From Streptomyces sp. CB02980 (lineage in GTDB: Bacteria > Actinomycetota > Actinomycetes > Streptomycetales > Streptomycetaceae), in the NCBI RefSeq assembly GCF_014451325.2, contig NZ_JACSCH020000027.1:1-64000 (forward strand): 64,000 bases of DNA, written 5' to 3'. The stretch's first letter is position 1, and each line of letters begins with the position of its first letter. The notes below the pieces were generated by a model. That model had not been told where the DNA came from. It saw nothing but the letters and a program-made list of their open reading frames with translations, and ran no database searches. Below are positions 42,926 to 50,838 of the stretch, piece by piece. The translations under genes were made by a program, and so were the position numbers.

Positions 42926-43360
42926 TTACGACCGGTAGTACGCGTCGATCGGTGCGCGCGCCTCGTCGAACAGTGCCGGGCCGTCCTGCGCCACCGTCGG
43001 CCAGTCGCCCGACTGCGGGTTGAGCTCGACCAGCTGCTCGGTGGCGAGCGCGTAGACGACCCGGCCGAGACCCGAGCGCACGATGCCGCCCGCGCACATC
43101 CCGCACGGCTGGCAGCTGGTGTACATGGTGGTGCGCGCGGCGGTGTCCGGGTCGAGTTCGCGGGCTGCCCAGCGGGCGAGCTTCAGTTCCGGGTGGGCGG
43201 TGATGTCGTCGTCGCGCCGCACCGTGTTGTGGGCCTCGGCGAGGACCTCGCCGTTCGGGCCGACGAGCAGCGAGCCGTACGGCGCGTCCCCGAGGGTGAC
43301 GGCGTGGGCGGCGAGGCCGATGGCGCGCCGCAGGAGCGTCTCGTCGGCGGTGGTGATCAT
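42926..43360 (-). CDS. Nucleoside/cytidine deaminase family protein
   Basis: A 144-residue zinc deaminase with the catalytic HPE (TAHPELKLAR) and PCxxC (SCQPCGMC) motifs. The substrate may be a cytidine, guanine or another aminated heterocycle. Its ATG overlaps the stop of the LLM oxidoreductase gene by 4 bp, so the two are cotranslated. It ends 18 bp from the imine reductase stop on the other strand. Confidence 0.9.
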   Translation of the reverse strand: MITTADETLLRRAIGLAAHAVTLGDAPYGSLLVGPNGEVLAEAHNTVRRDDDITAHPELKLARWAARELDPDTAARTTMYTSCQPCGMCAGGIVRSGLGRVVYALATEQLVELNPQSGDWPTVAQDGPALFDEARAPIDAYYRS

Positions 43361-44196
43361 GAGGTGGTCCTCCAGTGGGTGGCCACGGTGGTGAGCGCCC
43401 GCCAGGCCTCGTGCGGCCTGCGGGTCTCCTCCGGATCTCCGTGGTACGGGTCGAGTACGACGGTGTCGGCGCCGAGCAGGCGGAGCCGGTCGAGGTCGTC
43501 GAGGATCTGCTCGACGGTGCCGACCCCGGCGGGCCGTTCGGGGTCGTCGACGGGAGTGGCGGTCAGCCGCAGGGCGATCCGGGGCGCGAACCCCGGCAGC
43601 GTGTGGTCCGCCAGCACCGCGCGCATCCGGGCCATGGGGAGCCGCAGCGGGTGCCAGGCGTCGCCGAATCTGACGGCCCGGCGGATCCCCGCCTCGCTGT
43701 TGCCGCCGACCCAGACGGGAATGGGGGCGGGGGACGGGACGGCGGCGGCTGCCTCCTCGCCCCGCGTGGCGCGCCATGCCTCCCTCAGCGTGACCAGGTA
43801 CTCGTCGGTCAGCCTGCCGCGCGCGGTGAACGGCACGTCGAGCGCGTCGAATTCCCGGCGCGACCAGCCGACGCCGACCCCGAGGACGAACCGGCCGCCG
43901 CTGAGCAGGTGGAGGTTGGTCGCCATGCGCGCCACGAGGAGCGGATGCCGGTACGGCAGCACGAGGACGGTGGTGCCGAGCCGCAGCCGTGTCGTGATGC
44001 CGGCCAGCCAGGACAGCGTGGTGAACGGCTCGTAGAACGGCTCCGGGTACCGCTCGGCGACGTCCGGGGTGACGGCCACGTGATCCGACACCATGAGCAG
44101 GTCGAAGCCGAGACCCTCCACCGTCCGCGCCCACTCGCGCAGCACGCCGGGGTCGGTTCCCGGCCCGAAGTTCGGGACGTTGACGCCAAGTTGCAT
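43357..44196 (-). CDS. LLM-class F420-dependent oxidoreductase (luciferase-like)
   Basis: A 279-residue bacterial-luciferase-like TIM barrel (LGVNVPNFGPGTDPGVLREWART, LGVGVGWSRREFDALDVPF). Such proteins use F420 or FMN to reduce or oxygenate small molecules. Operon with the deaminase. Divergent from the Lrp/AsnC regulator, whose start is only 93 bp away, so that regulator may act on this operon. Confidence 0.9.
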   Translation of the reverse strand: MQLGVNVPNFGPGTDPGVLREWARTVEGLGFDLLMVSDHVAVTPDVAERYPEPFYEPFTTLSWLAGITTRLRLGTTVLVLPYRHPLLVARMATNLHLLSGGRFVLGVGVGWSRREFDALDVPFTARGRLTDEYLVTLREAWRATRGEEAAAAVPSPAPIPVWVGGNSEAGIRRAVRFGDAWHPLRLPMARMRAVLADHTLPGFAPRIALRLTATPVDDPERPAGVGTVEQILDDLDRLRLLGADTVVLDPYHGDPEETRRPHEAWRALTTVATHWRTTS

Positions 44197-44289
44197 GCTT
44201 CGAGGCTATCCCCGTGATCAGCGGATACGGAACCGAACTCTCCCGGTGGAACCGACTTTCTCCCGCGCTTCTGCCGGTAGAATCGTCGT

Positions 44290-44736
44290 ATGGCCGTGAA
44301 TCTCGACGAACTCGACTGGGCGATCATCGAGCAGCTGCAGCAGGAGGCCCGCATCTCCCTCAGCGAGCTGGGCCGGCGCGTGAACCTCAGCTCGTCGGCG
44401 ACCACGGAGCGGGTCCGGAATCTGGAGTCGCGGGGCGTCATCACCGGCTACCACGCCGTGGTGGACCTGGCCAAGGCCGGTTACCCCGTCCTCGCCGTCG
44501 TACGGCTGAAGTACCCGGGCAACCAGCACCAGCCGCTGCGCCGGCTGCTCGCCGAGCGGCGGGAGATCCTCGAGTGCCTGCGGACCACCGGCGACGACTG
44601 CTACACGCTGAAGGTGGCCGCGACGTCCATGGAGCACCTGGAGACCCTGGTGGACGAGCTGGCGGGCTTCGGCAGCACGACCACCAGCGTCGTCTACAGC
44701 CGGACGCTCCCCCAGCGCGGCCCCGGCCGCCCCTGA
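44290..44736 (+). CDS. Lrp/AsnC family regulator
   Basis: A 148-residue regulator: HTH (ARISLSELGRRVNLSSSATTERVRNLESRGVITGY) and RAM/ligand domain (VVRLKYPG, LECLRTTGDDCYTLKVAATSMEHLETLVDEL). It probably senses an amino acid or related effector. Single gene, divergent from the LLM-deaminase pair. Confidence 0.92.
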   Translation: MAVNLDELDWAIIEQLQQEARISLSELGRRVNLSSSATTERVRNLESRGVITGYHAVVDLAKAGYPVLAVVRLKYPGNQHQPLRRLLAERREILECLRTTGDDCYTLKVAATSMEHLETLVDELAGFGSTTTSVVYSRTLPQRGPGRP

Positions 44737-44791
44737 ACACCCGCCCCCGTGCCGGGCGGTGCCGCAATTCGGATGCGTGGAGCCCTGACGT

Positions 44792-45277
44792 GTGCGAACC
44801 TCGCGCCTTGTGACCTTTGATGACCTTGAGATTCGGCGTGCCGGCGACTCCGACGCGACCGCGACAGCCGATGTGTGGCTGCGTTCCTTCAACGCCGCGC
44901 TGCCGACCGTACGCCGCGCGCACGACGACGACGCGGTGCGGGGCTGGTTCACCCATGTCGTCGTGCCGGAGCACGAGACCTGGGTCGCGGACGCCGGGGA
45001 GGCCGGTGTGGTGGGGCTCCTCGTGCTCGACGGCGGGGACCTGGAGCAGCTCTACCTCGACCCGTCGTGGCGCGGCCGCGGCCTGGGCGACCGCTTCGTG
45101 GAACTGGCCAAGCGGCAGCGGCCGGAGGGCCTGGACCTGTGGACGTTCCAGGTCAACGCCCCGGCGCAGAGGTTCTACGAGCGGCACGGCTTCGTCGAGG
45201 CGGAACGGACGGACGGGCAGCGCAACGAGGAACGCGAGCCGGACATCCGCTATGTGTGGCGGCCGGTGAAGGACTGA
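44792..45277 (+). CDS. GNAT family acetyltransferase
   Basis: A 161-residue N-acetyltransferase. CoA-binding segment LDPSWRGRGLGDRFVELAK and the C-terminal FQVNAPAQRFYERHGF are the classical motifs A and B. Substrate unknown. GTG at 44792 with GGAG upstream. It lies 55 bp after the Lrp gene on the same strand and might be read through from it. Confidence 0.88.
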   Translation: MRTSRLVTFDDLEIRRAGDSDATATADVWLRSFNAALPTVRRAHDDDAVRGWFTHVVVPEHETWVADAGEAGVVGLLVLDGGDLEQLYLDPSWRGRGLGDRFVELAKRQRPEGLDLWTFQVNAPAQRFYERHGFVEAERTDGQRNEEREPDIRYVWRPVKD

Positions 45278-45286
45278 TCCAGGGCA

Positions 45287-45360
45287 GTGCGGCCGGCGCT
45301 CGGTCCGTGCGGCCGGCGCTCGGACCGTGCGGCCGGCGCTCGGACCGTGCGGCCGGCGGC
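45287..45360. repeat. Tandem repeat, about 3.7 x 20 bp in a convergent gap
   Basis: GTGCGGCCGGCGCTCGG(T/A)CC is repeated at 45287, 45307 and 45327 with a partial copy at 45347. Neighbouring units form a hairpin: GGTCCG at 45302-45307 pairs with CGGACC at 45321-45326, with GCG/CGC inside. Confidence 0.88.
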
Positions 45361-45371
45361 CGGCGGGGCGG

Positions 45372-45917
45372 CTACGGCGTGGGGACCGCAGGGACGGGGC
45401 CGCCGGACCGCTCCGCGCGGATCAGGGAGTAGAGCACCGAGTCGCGCCACTGTCCGGCGAGCCACACCGCGGAGCGCAGCACGCCCTCCCTGGCGAAGCC
45501 CGCCTTCTCCAGCGCGCGCTGCTCGGCGATGTTGCCGGTGTCGGTCCAGGCCTGGATCCGTTCGGCCCTCGTGTGGTCGAAGAGGTACTCCGCCACGAGA
45601 CGCTGGGCCTGGGTGCCCGTCCCCCGGCCGCGCGCGCCGGGCACCAGCTGGATCGCCAGGCTCCAGTTGGCCGTGTCGGGGCCCCAGCTGCCGGGGTACC
45701 ACTTGACCCGGCCCACCGTCACACCGCCCTCGGCGACCGAGAGGGTCCCGCCGTCGTGGCCGAGGAGGCCGTTCTCCGCGAAGCGGCGGCGGAGGTCGGC
45801 GGTCGACCGGAAGCCGGACCACGCGTGGGGGCCGCTGCCCTCCGGTCCGCTCAACTCCCGTTCGAACAGGTCGAGATCCTCGACGGTGACGGGGCGCAGT
45901 GTGATCTCGTCCGACAC
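45372..45917 (-). CDS. GNAT family acetyltransferase (RimJ/RimL-like)
   Basis: A 181-residue acetyltransferase with the RimJ/L pattern: LAIQLVPGARGRGTGTQAQRLV and TDTGNIAEQRALEKAGFAREGVLR. The GTG at 45917 has AGGAG at the right distance; an upstream start at 45953 lacks one. Substrate unknown; members modify ribosomal proteins, aminoglycosides or small amines. Confidence 0.88.
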   Translation of the reverse strand: MSDEITLRPVTVEDLDLFERELSGPEGSGPHAWSGFRSTADLRRRFAENGLLGHDGGTLSVAEGGVTVGRVKWYPGSWGPDTANWSLAIQLVPGARGRGTGTQAQRLVAEYLFDHTRAERIQAWTDTGNIAEQRALEKAGFAREGVLRSAVWLAGQWRDSVLYSLIRAERSGGPVPAVPTP

Positions 45918-46061
45918 GGAACGGCTCCTGGTCCTCGGCGTGCAACGTCGCACGACGTCGTCCTTGTCGAGACGCGCTCCGACGAGGTGCCAGTTCCGCC
46001 GGGCCGAGGGATGCCGCGCCGAGGGATGCCGCGCCGAGGCCGCCGCGCCGAGGCCGCCGGG

Positions 46062-47363
46062 TCAGGAGCGGTCGAGGACCGCCCCGCCCGCGTACCGCGC
46101 GGAGGCGCCGAGCTCCTCCTCGATCCTGATGAGCTGGTTGTACTTCGCGGTGCGGTCGGACCGGGACAGCGAGCCGGTCTTGATCTGTCCGCAGCCGGTC
46201 GCCACCGCCAGGTCCGCGATGGTGGTGTCCTCCGTCTCGCCGGAGCGGTGCGACATGATGACGGTCCAGCCGGCGCGGTGCGCGGTGGCGACCGTGGCGA
46301 GGGCTTCGGTCAGGGTGCCGATCTGGTTGACCTTGACCAGGACCGAGTTGCCGACACCGGTCCGGATGCCCTCGCGCAGCAGGTTCTCGTCGGTGCAGAA
46401 CACGTCGTCGCCGGTGAGCTGGCAGCGGTCGCCGACGCGGGCGGTGAGCTCCCGCCAGCCGTCCAGGTCGTTCTCGGCCATCGGGTCCTCGATGGAGACG
46501 ATCGGGTACGCGTCGATCAGCTTGGCCAGGTAGTCGGCGTGCTCGGTGGGCGTACGGCGGACGCCCTCGCCCTCGTACACGTACGCGCCGTCCCGGAAGA
46601 ACTCCGACGAGGCCGGGTCCATGACCAGGCCGATGTCCGTGCCGGGCCGGTAGCCGGTGCGCTCGACGGCCGCCATGACGAAGTCGAGTGCCTCCTCGGC
46701 GGTACGGAGCGCGGGCGCGAAGCCGCCCTCGTCGCCGACGCCGGTGGCGTGCCCGGCGGACAGCAGGTCGCGGCGGAGGGTGTGGAAGATCTCGGAGCCC
46801 ATGCGTACGGCTTCCGCGAAGGTCTCCGCGCCGATCGGGGCGATCATGAACTCCTGGAAGTCCAGCGGATTGTCGGCGTGCGCGCCACCGTTGACGATGT
46901 TCATCATCGGGAGCGGGAGAAGGTGGGCGTCGGCGCCGCCGAGGTAGCGGTAGAGCGGCTGGCGGTGGGCCGCCGCGGCGGCCTTCGCGACGGCGAGGGA
47001 GACGCCGAGGAGGGCGTTGGCGCCGAGCCGGGACTTGTCGGCGGTGCCGTCGAGCGCGATGAGCGCGGCGTCGAGGCCGGCCTGGTCGTCGGCGTCGCGT
47101 CCGACGACCGCTGCCGCGATGTCGCCGTTGACGTGGGCGACGGCGCGGTCGACGCCCTTGCCGTGCCAGCGCCCGGGGTCCCCGTCGCGCAGCTCGACGG
47201 CTTCGCGTGCGCCGGTGGAGGCGCCGGAGGGGACGGCGGCGCGGCCGAGGGATCCGTCGGCGAGGAGGACATCGGCCTCGACCGTGGGGTTGCCCCGGCT
47301 GTCGATGACCCTGCGGGCGGTGACGGACGTGATGACGGTGGTCTCAACTGCCGTGGAAGCCAT
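46062..47363 (-). CDS. eno: Enolase (probably a second copy)
   Basis: A 433-residue phosphopyruvate hydratase. Signature and metal motifs are present: ASTGAREAVELRDGD, GDEGGFAP, SIEDPMAENDLDGW, GDDVFCTDENLL, VKVNQIGTLTE and MSHRSGETEDTTIADLAV. It interconverts 2-phosphoglycerate and phosphoenolpyruvate. The location away from glycolysis genes and beside a MarR regulator suggests the accessory enolase many Streptomyces carry besides the housekeeping one. ATG at 47363 with AGGA upstream; the longer frame to 47408 is unlikely. Confidence 0.93.
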   Translation of the reverse strand: MASTAVETTVITSVTARRVIDSRGNPTVEADVLLADGSLGRAAVPSGASTGAREAVELRDGDPGRWHGKGVDRAVAHVNGDIAAAVVGRDADDQAGLDAALIALDGTADKSRLGANALLGVSLAVAKAAAAAHRQPLYRYLGGADAHLLPLPMMNIVNGGAHADNPLDFQEFMIAPIGAETFAEAVRMGSEIFHTLRRDLLSAGHATGVGDEGGFAPALRTAEEALDFVMAAVERTGYRPGTDIGLVMDPASSEFFRDGAYVYEGEGVRRTPTEHADYLAKLIDAYPIVSIEDPMAENDLDGWRELTARVGDRCQLTGDDVFCTDENLLREGIRTGVGNSVLVKVNQIGTLTEALATVATAHRAGWTVIMSHRSGETEDTTIADLAVATGCGQIKTGSLSRSDRTAKYNQLIRIEEELGASARYAGGAVLDRS

Positions 47364-47448
47364 GGGAGGTCCTTCGTGTGGATGCGCGCCGCGGCCCTGC
47401 TGCGACAACGCTGGCGCGTGCCGCGACAGCGCCGACTCTACAGCAATG

Positions 47449-47526
47449 CTGTGCAGTTTTGCTGTTCAGTTGTGCTGTGCAGTTCAGCTGCACAGTTCGG
47501 CTGCGGGGTTCGGCTGCGGAGTCGTG
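47449..47526. repeat. Tandem repeat, 6 x 13 bp, between enolase and MarR genes
   Basis: Six units of CTG-(T/C)-GCAGTT-x-x-G run in register from 47449 to 47526, drifting from CTGTGCAGTTTTG to CTGCGGGGTTCGG. Units 3 and 4 form a perfect inverted repeat CTGTGCAG-TTCAG-CTGCACAG (47475-47495). The array ends 19 bp before the MarR start, so it is a likely multi-site operator. Confidence 0.85.
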
Positions 47527-47545
47527 CCACCGGTTAAAGTGGCCT

Positions 47546-47968
47546 ATGCCCACCCCGGAACCCGCCGCCGTCGCCACCGAACTGCGTACCGCGATGGGCA
47601 AGCTCACGCGGCGCGTGAAGCACGAGGACCAGATCCCGCTCGGCCACGTCTCCGTGCTCGGCACCCTGGATCGCGACGGCGCCATGACGACCAGCGATCT
47701 GGCGGCGGACCAGCGCGTACGGCCCCAGTCCATGGCCCGCTCGGTCGGGCTGCTCATGGATCAGGGGCTCGTCGTCCGCCGGGCGCACCCCACGGACGGC
47801 CGCAAGTCCCTGGTGGAGCTCTCCCCCGCGGGACGGGCCGCCCTCGACGCGGAGCGCGGGCGCAGGGTGGGCTGGCTCGCCCAGGCGATCGAGCTGGAGC
47901 TCACCGGCGAGGAGCGCGAGGTGCTGGCGCGCAGCGCCGCCCTGATGGAGCGGCTCGCCGCGCGCTAG
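47546..47968 (+). CDS. MarR family transcriptional regulator
   Basis: A 140-residue winged-helix regulator (MTTSDLAADQRVRPQSMARSVGLLMDQGLVVRRAHPTDGRKSLVELSPAG). Divergent from the enolase gene with a 13-bp repeat array between; autoregulation and control of the enolase are the natural inference. Its last four bases overlap the convergent methyltransferase gene. Confidence 0.9.
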   Translation: MPTPEPAAVATELRTAMGKLTRRVKHEDQIPLGHVSVLGTLDRDGAMTTSDLAADQRVRPQSMARSVGLLMDQGLVVRRAHPTDGRKSLVELSPAGRAALDAERGRRVGWLAQAIELELTGEEREVLARSAALMERLAAR

Positions 47969-48393
47969 GAGGACGTCTGGTCCACCGACGCGATCAGCCG
48001 GCCACCGGGCCGGAGCACGCGCCGCAGTTCGGCGAGCGTCGGCTCCCAGTCCTCCAGGTAGTGCAGCACCAGCGACGCGGCCACGTCGCCGAACGCCCCC
48101 TCGGCGAACGGCAGGGGGTCGCGCAGGTCGACCACGTGCAGTGCCGTGTCGTCCCCGAGCCGCCGCCTGGCAAGCGCCAGCATCGCGGCGCTGACGTCGA
48201 CGCCGGTGACGACCGCGCCGCGCTCGCGCAGCGCGGCGGAGAGGGAGCCCGCACCACAGCCGGCGTCCAGGACCCTCCGGCCGGCCACGTCTCCGGCGAG
48301 GGCGAGCATCGCGGGCCGCTCGTAGTAGGCGTTCACGAGGTTGTTCCCGTTCTCCGCCGCGTACGCCGCGGCGAAGGTGTCGTAGTCGTTCAA
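47965..48393 (-). CDS. Class I SAM-dependent methyltransferase, C-terminally short
   Basis: About 142 residues. Motif I VLDAGCGAGSLSAAL, then GVDVSAAMLALARRR, VVDLRDPLPF and RVLRPGGRLIASVDQ, which is where relatives continue with another 80-100 residues. The end at VDQTSS leaves the SAM-binding half only, so this is either a minimal enzyme or a truncated gene; the convergent MarR gene overlaps its stop. Start TTG at 48393 after GGAGGGAGGG; GTG at 48408 and a TTG at 48459 are alternatives. Confidence 0.7.
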   Translation of the reverse strand: MNDYDTFAAAYAAENGNNLVNAYYERPAMLALAGDVAGRRVLDAGCGAGSLSAALRERGAVVTGVDVSAAMLALARRRLGDDTALHVVDLRDPLPFAEGAFGDVAASLVLHYLEDWEPTLAELRRVLRPGGRLIASVDQTSS

Positions 48394-48574
48394 CCGCCCT
48401 CCCTCCACGGTTGATCGAGGACGGACGGGACTCTCGGGCACATCGGTGACGCGTTCCAACCCCCGCAGCCTGGTTCCGTGCCGGAAAAAGATTCCGGAGT
48501 CCTGTCACAACTTCGCGGGGCGCTCCGTCAGTGCTGTGAAGACGCCGACAAGGGCACACCGAAGGAGAACAGCG

Positions 48575-49105
48575 ATGACGCACACGAACTCCACCACGGG
48601 CACCACGACCGCCACCACCCCCAGGACCTCCATCTCCCGGATGCCCAACCCCGGTGAGTTCGTGCCCGAGTTGAACGACATCAGCGCCGCCCTGTTCCGG
48701 GCCACCGGCAACCGCTCGGTGCCGCGCGCCACGATGAGCCTCGTCCACCTGCGGGCCGGCCAGATCGTCGGCAACACCTACCTGACGATCCTGAACACCG
48801 GTTTCCTCCGCAAGGCCGGCCAGTCCGAGGAGCGCATCACCGCCGTCTCCTCCTGGCAGGACGCCCCCTACTTCACCGACGCCGAGCGCGCCGCCCTCGC
48901 CCTGGTGGAGGCCACCCTGCAGCCCGCCCCGCACGGCCGGGAGCGCGTCTCCGACGAGCTGTACGCCGAGGTCGCGAAGCACTACGACGAGAAGGCCCTG
49001 GCCACCCTGACCATCGCGATCGGCCAGATCAACTTCTTCATCGCCCTGGCCGTCATCGGCAAGCCGCAGCCGGTCAGCTCCCTCGCGGACGAGCAGTGGG
49101 ACTGA
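48575..49105 (+). CDS. AhpD/carboxymuconolactone-decarboxylase-like protein without the cysteine pair
   Basis: A 176-residue protein of the AhpD-like fold (MSLVHLRAGQIVGNTYLTILN, ITAVSSWQDAPYFTDAERAALALVEA, LTIAIGQINFFIALAVIGKP). At the place of the usual CxxCxxxH it reads GNTYLTILN, so the peroxidatic cysteines are absent and alkyl-hydroperoxidase activity is unlikely. ATG at 48575 with AAGGAG upstream; the first 25 residues are Thr-rich. Confidence 0.85.
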   Translation: MTHTNSTTGTTTATTPRTSISRMPNPGEFVPELNDISAALFRATGNRSVPRATMSLVHLRAGQIVGNTYLTILNTGFLRKAGQSEERITAVSSWQDAPYFTDAERAALALVEATLQPAPHGRERVSDELYAEVAKHYDEKALATLTIAIGQINFFIALAVIGKPQPVSSLADEQWD

Positions 49106-49140
49106 CCGGTCCCCGAGCCCGGAAGCGCGCACAGCGAATG

Positions 49141-49170
49141 CCCCCACCCCGGGTGATCCGGGAGTGGGGG
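49141..49170. terminator. Bidirectional terminator-like hairpin
   Basis: CCCCCACCCCGG pairs with CCGGGAGTGGGGG (one bulge) around GTGAT, 35 bp after the AhpD-like gene and in the gap before the convergent hydrolase gene. Confidence 0.7.
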
Positions 49171-49205
49171 AGCAGGTCGGCCTTGCCGTCGCCGTTCAGG
49201 TCGCC
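49170..49205 (-). pseudogene. Relic of an FG-GAP/VCBS repeat
   Basis: Read on the minus strand these 36 bases give GDLNGDGKADLL, the calcium-binding core of FG-GAP repeats, in a frame without start or supporting context. A decayed fragment of a secreted FG-GAP protein is the simplest explanation; chance cannot be excluded. Confidence 0.5.
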
Positions 49206-49260
49206 CGCGCGTCCGCCAGGAGGATGACCGCCCGCCGTGAACGGCCCGTCGAACCCTTTC

Positions 49261-50151
49261 CTACGAGGTCAGGACGCCGTTCAGGAAGGGGCCGACCGCC
49301 TCGCGCCAGGCGTCCGGGTGCTCGTAGTGGAGGAGATGCCCGGCGTCGGGGATCTCCGCGTACGCGCCGTGCGGCAGGACGCGGACCATCTCCTGGGCCT
49401 CGGCTCTGCCCAGCTCGCCGTCCAGGCCGCGGACCACCAGCGTGGGGCAGCGGACCTGGGCCAGGGACTCCCAGTGGGCGTCGTGCACCCAGGTCTCCCG
49501 GGAGGTCAGCATCTGCTCCGGGTCGAAGACCGGACGCCAGCCGTCCGGGTGCTCGGCCATCACCTCGGCGAAGAAGGCGCCCCGGGCGGGGTTGGGTCGC
49601 TCGACCCACGGGTCCTCCTCGCCGAACCAGCGGCGGGCGGCGTCGAGCGAAGGGAACGGGGCCGGCCAGCGGCGGAACCAGTCCCGCCACTCGCGCTGCG
49701 AGGCCGCGCCGAGCGCCGAGGCGCGCATGTCGCAGATGACGAGGGCGTGGACGAGGTCGGGACGCTCGGCGGCCAGTTGCCAGGCGGTGAGGGCGCCCAT
49801 GGAGTGGCCGATGAGGGTGACCGGGCCGAGGCCGAGCTGCTCGACGGCGGCAGCCGCGTCCGCCACGTACGCCTCGCGGGTGAAGGAGGCGGCGGGGGGC
49901 TTGTCGCTGTGGCCGTGGCCTCGCTGGTCGAGGGCGACGGTGCGGGGGTGGCCGTGGGGGTGGGGGGTCGCGTCGGGGCGGGTCGCCGCCTCCGCGAGGC
50001 GGCTGATCGCCGGGGACCAGTGGGCCGCGTGGCCCATCAGGCCGTGGAGGAGTAAGACGCCGGGGCCGGCCTGCGGGGCGGTCCCGGGCGTGAAGTCCCA
50101 GGCCGCCAGCCGTACGCCGTCGGCCCCGGTGACGTCGAGTCGTCGCGCCAT
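49261..50151 (-). CDS. Alpha/beta hydrolase
   Basis: A 296-residue hydrolase: oxyanion-hole segment LLLHGLMGH, nucleophile elbow GHSMG and the late histidine in AGHLLHYEHPD. The cap region is short. It may be an esterase, lactonase or haloalkane-type enzyme. ATG at 50151 with GGGGG somewhat far upstream; the frame to 50184 is less likely. Single gene. Confidence 0.87.
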   Translation of the reverse strand: MARRLDVTGADGVRLAAWDFTPGTAPQAGPGVLLLHGLMGHAAHWSPAISRLAEAATRPDATPHPHGHPRTVALDQRGHGHSDKPPAASFTREAYVADAAAAVEQLGLGPVTLIGHSMGALTAWQLAAERPDLVHALVICDMRASALGAASQREWRDWFRRWPAPFPSLDAARRWFGEEDPWVERPNPARGAFFAEVMAEHPDGWRPVFDPEQMLTSRETWVHDAHWESLAQVRCPTLVVRGLDGELGRAEAQEMVRVLPHGAYAEIPDAGHLLHYEHPDAWREAVGPFLNGVLTS

Positions 50152-50375
50152 CCCTGGCACCCCCTCTTCTTGCCGTCGAACCACGCCAGACTATCGAACT
50201 CGCATTCGAAAATGCGCTCCTGCCGCGCAACACCCCTCGTTCGAGTGACAGGCCTCAAGGATTGACGGCCGCTGCCGAGGGGAGATCTTGAACGGGAGGC
50301 GGACCGCTCGGGGAAAACGGTCCGAGGGGATTGACCTTGAGAGCTCGGGGCTCCAGGTCAGCACAGGGGAGGACA

Positions 50376-50403
50376 GGCCCCGGCGCCGCGAGGCGCCGGG
50401 GCC
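50376..50403. terminator. Perfect 12-bp hairpin with GCGA tetraloop
   Basis: GGCCCCGGCGCC-GCGA-GGCGCCGGGGCC. The loop fits the GNRA class, which is typical of structured RNA rather than a simple terminator; no T tract follows. Confidence 0.6.
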
Positions 50404-50749
50404 CTCTGCTGTCCGGGGCGGGCGGGAACCCGCTGCTGTCCTGGGCAGACAGGAGCCCGTTTCCGTACGCGGCAGGGGCGAACCCGCTGCCGTCCGGAGC
50501 GCGCGGGTCGCCGGCGCGGGCGGCGTCCGACGTACGGATTCCGCTTGCTGCACGGCCCCCACCCCTCCCCGGTCTCGCACCGCCCCGCCCCTCGTATCGC
50601 ACCATGTCGCCCCAGCGTGGCACGGCGAGGGCGCGGGCGTAGCCATTCCGGCGTAAACCGGGGCGCACAAGGGCCGTTGGCCCGGAAGCGACACTCGAAC
50701 GTGTCCTATTCCGGCGCAACCAGACGCCGGTTCCCGGGCGGAGACGCCG

Positions 50750-50797
50750 AAGGGTGCCCCACCGGTCGTCGCGTACGACGACCGGTGGGGCACCCTT
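50750..50797. terminator. Perfect 22-bp terminator hairpin downstream of dmdR1
   Basis: AAGGGTGCCCCACCGGTCGTCG pairs without mismatch with 50776-50797 around a CGTA loop. On the minus strand it lies 42 bp after the dmdR1 stop. The stem starts with AA and ends with TT, so it can work in both directions. Confidence 0.85.
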
Positions 50798-50838
50798 CCC
50801 GCGAGATGCGGTGTCGGCCGGGGTGCGGTGTCAGCGCG

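Larger units (their letters stand above)
50152..50838. other. Long intergenic region between the hydrolase and dmdR1 genes
   Basis: 687 bp with weak ORFs on both strands, none with a good ribosome site or a recognisable product. It holds an inverted repeat CGGACCG...CGGTCCG near 50302-50325, the 12-bp hairpin at 50376-50403, several diverged repeats of an AACCCGCTGC(C/T)GTCC type (50430-50510) and the strong terminator at 50750-50797. A non-coding RNA is possible. Confidence 0.55.

Noticed and set aside
50255..50719. A 154-codon minus-strand frame in the gap before dmdR1
   Set aside because: No ribosome site, Gly/Pro/Arg-rich content and repeats; more likely non-coding.
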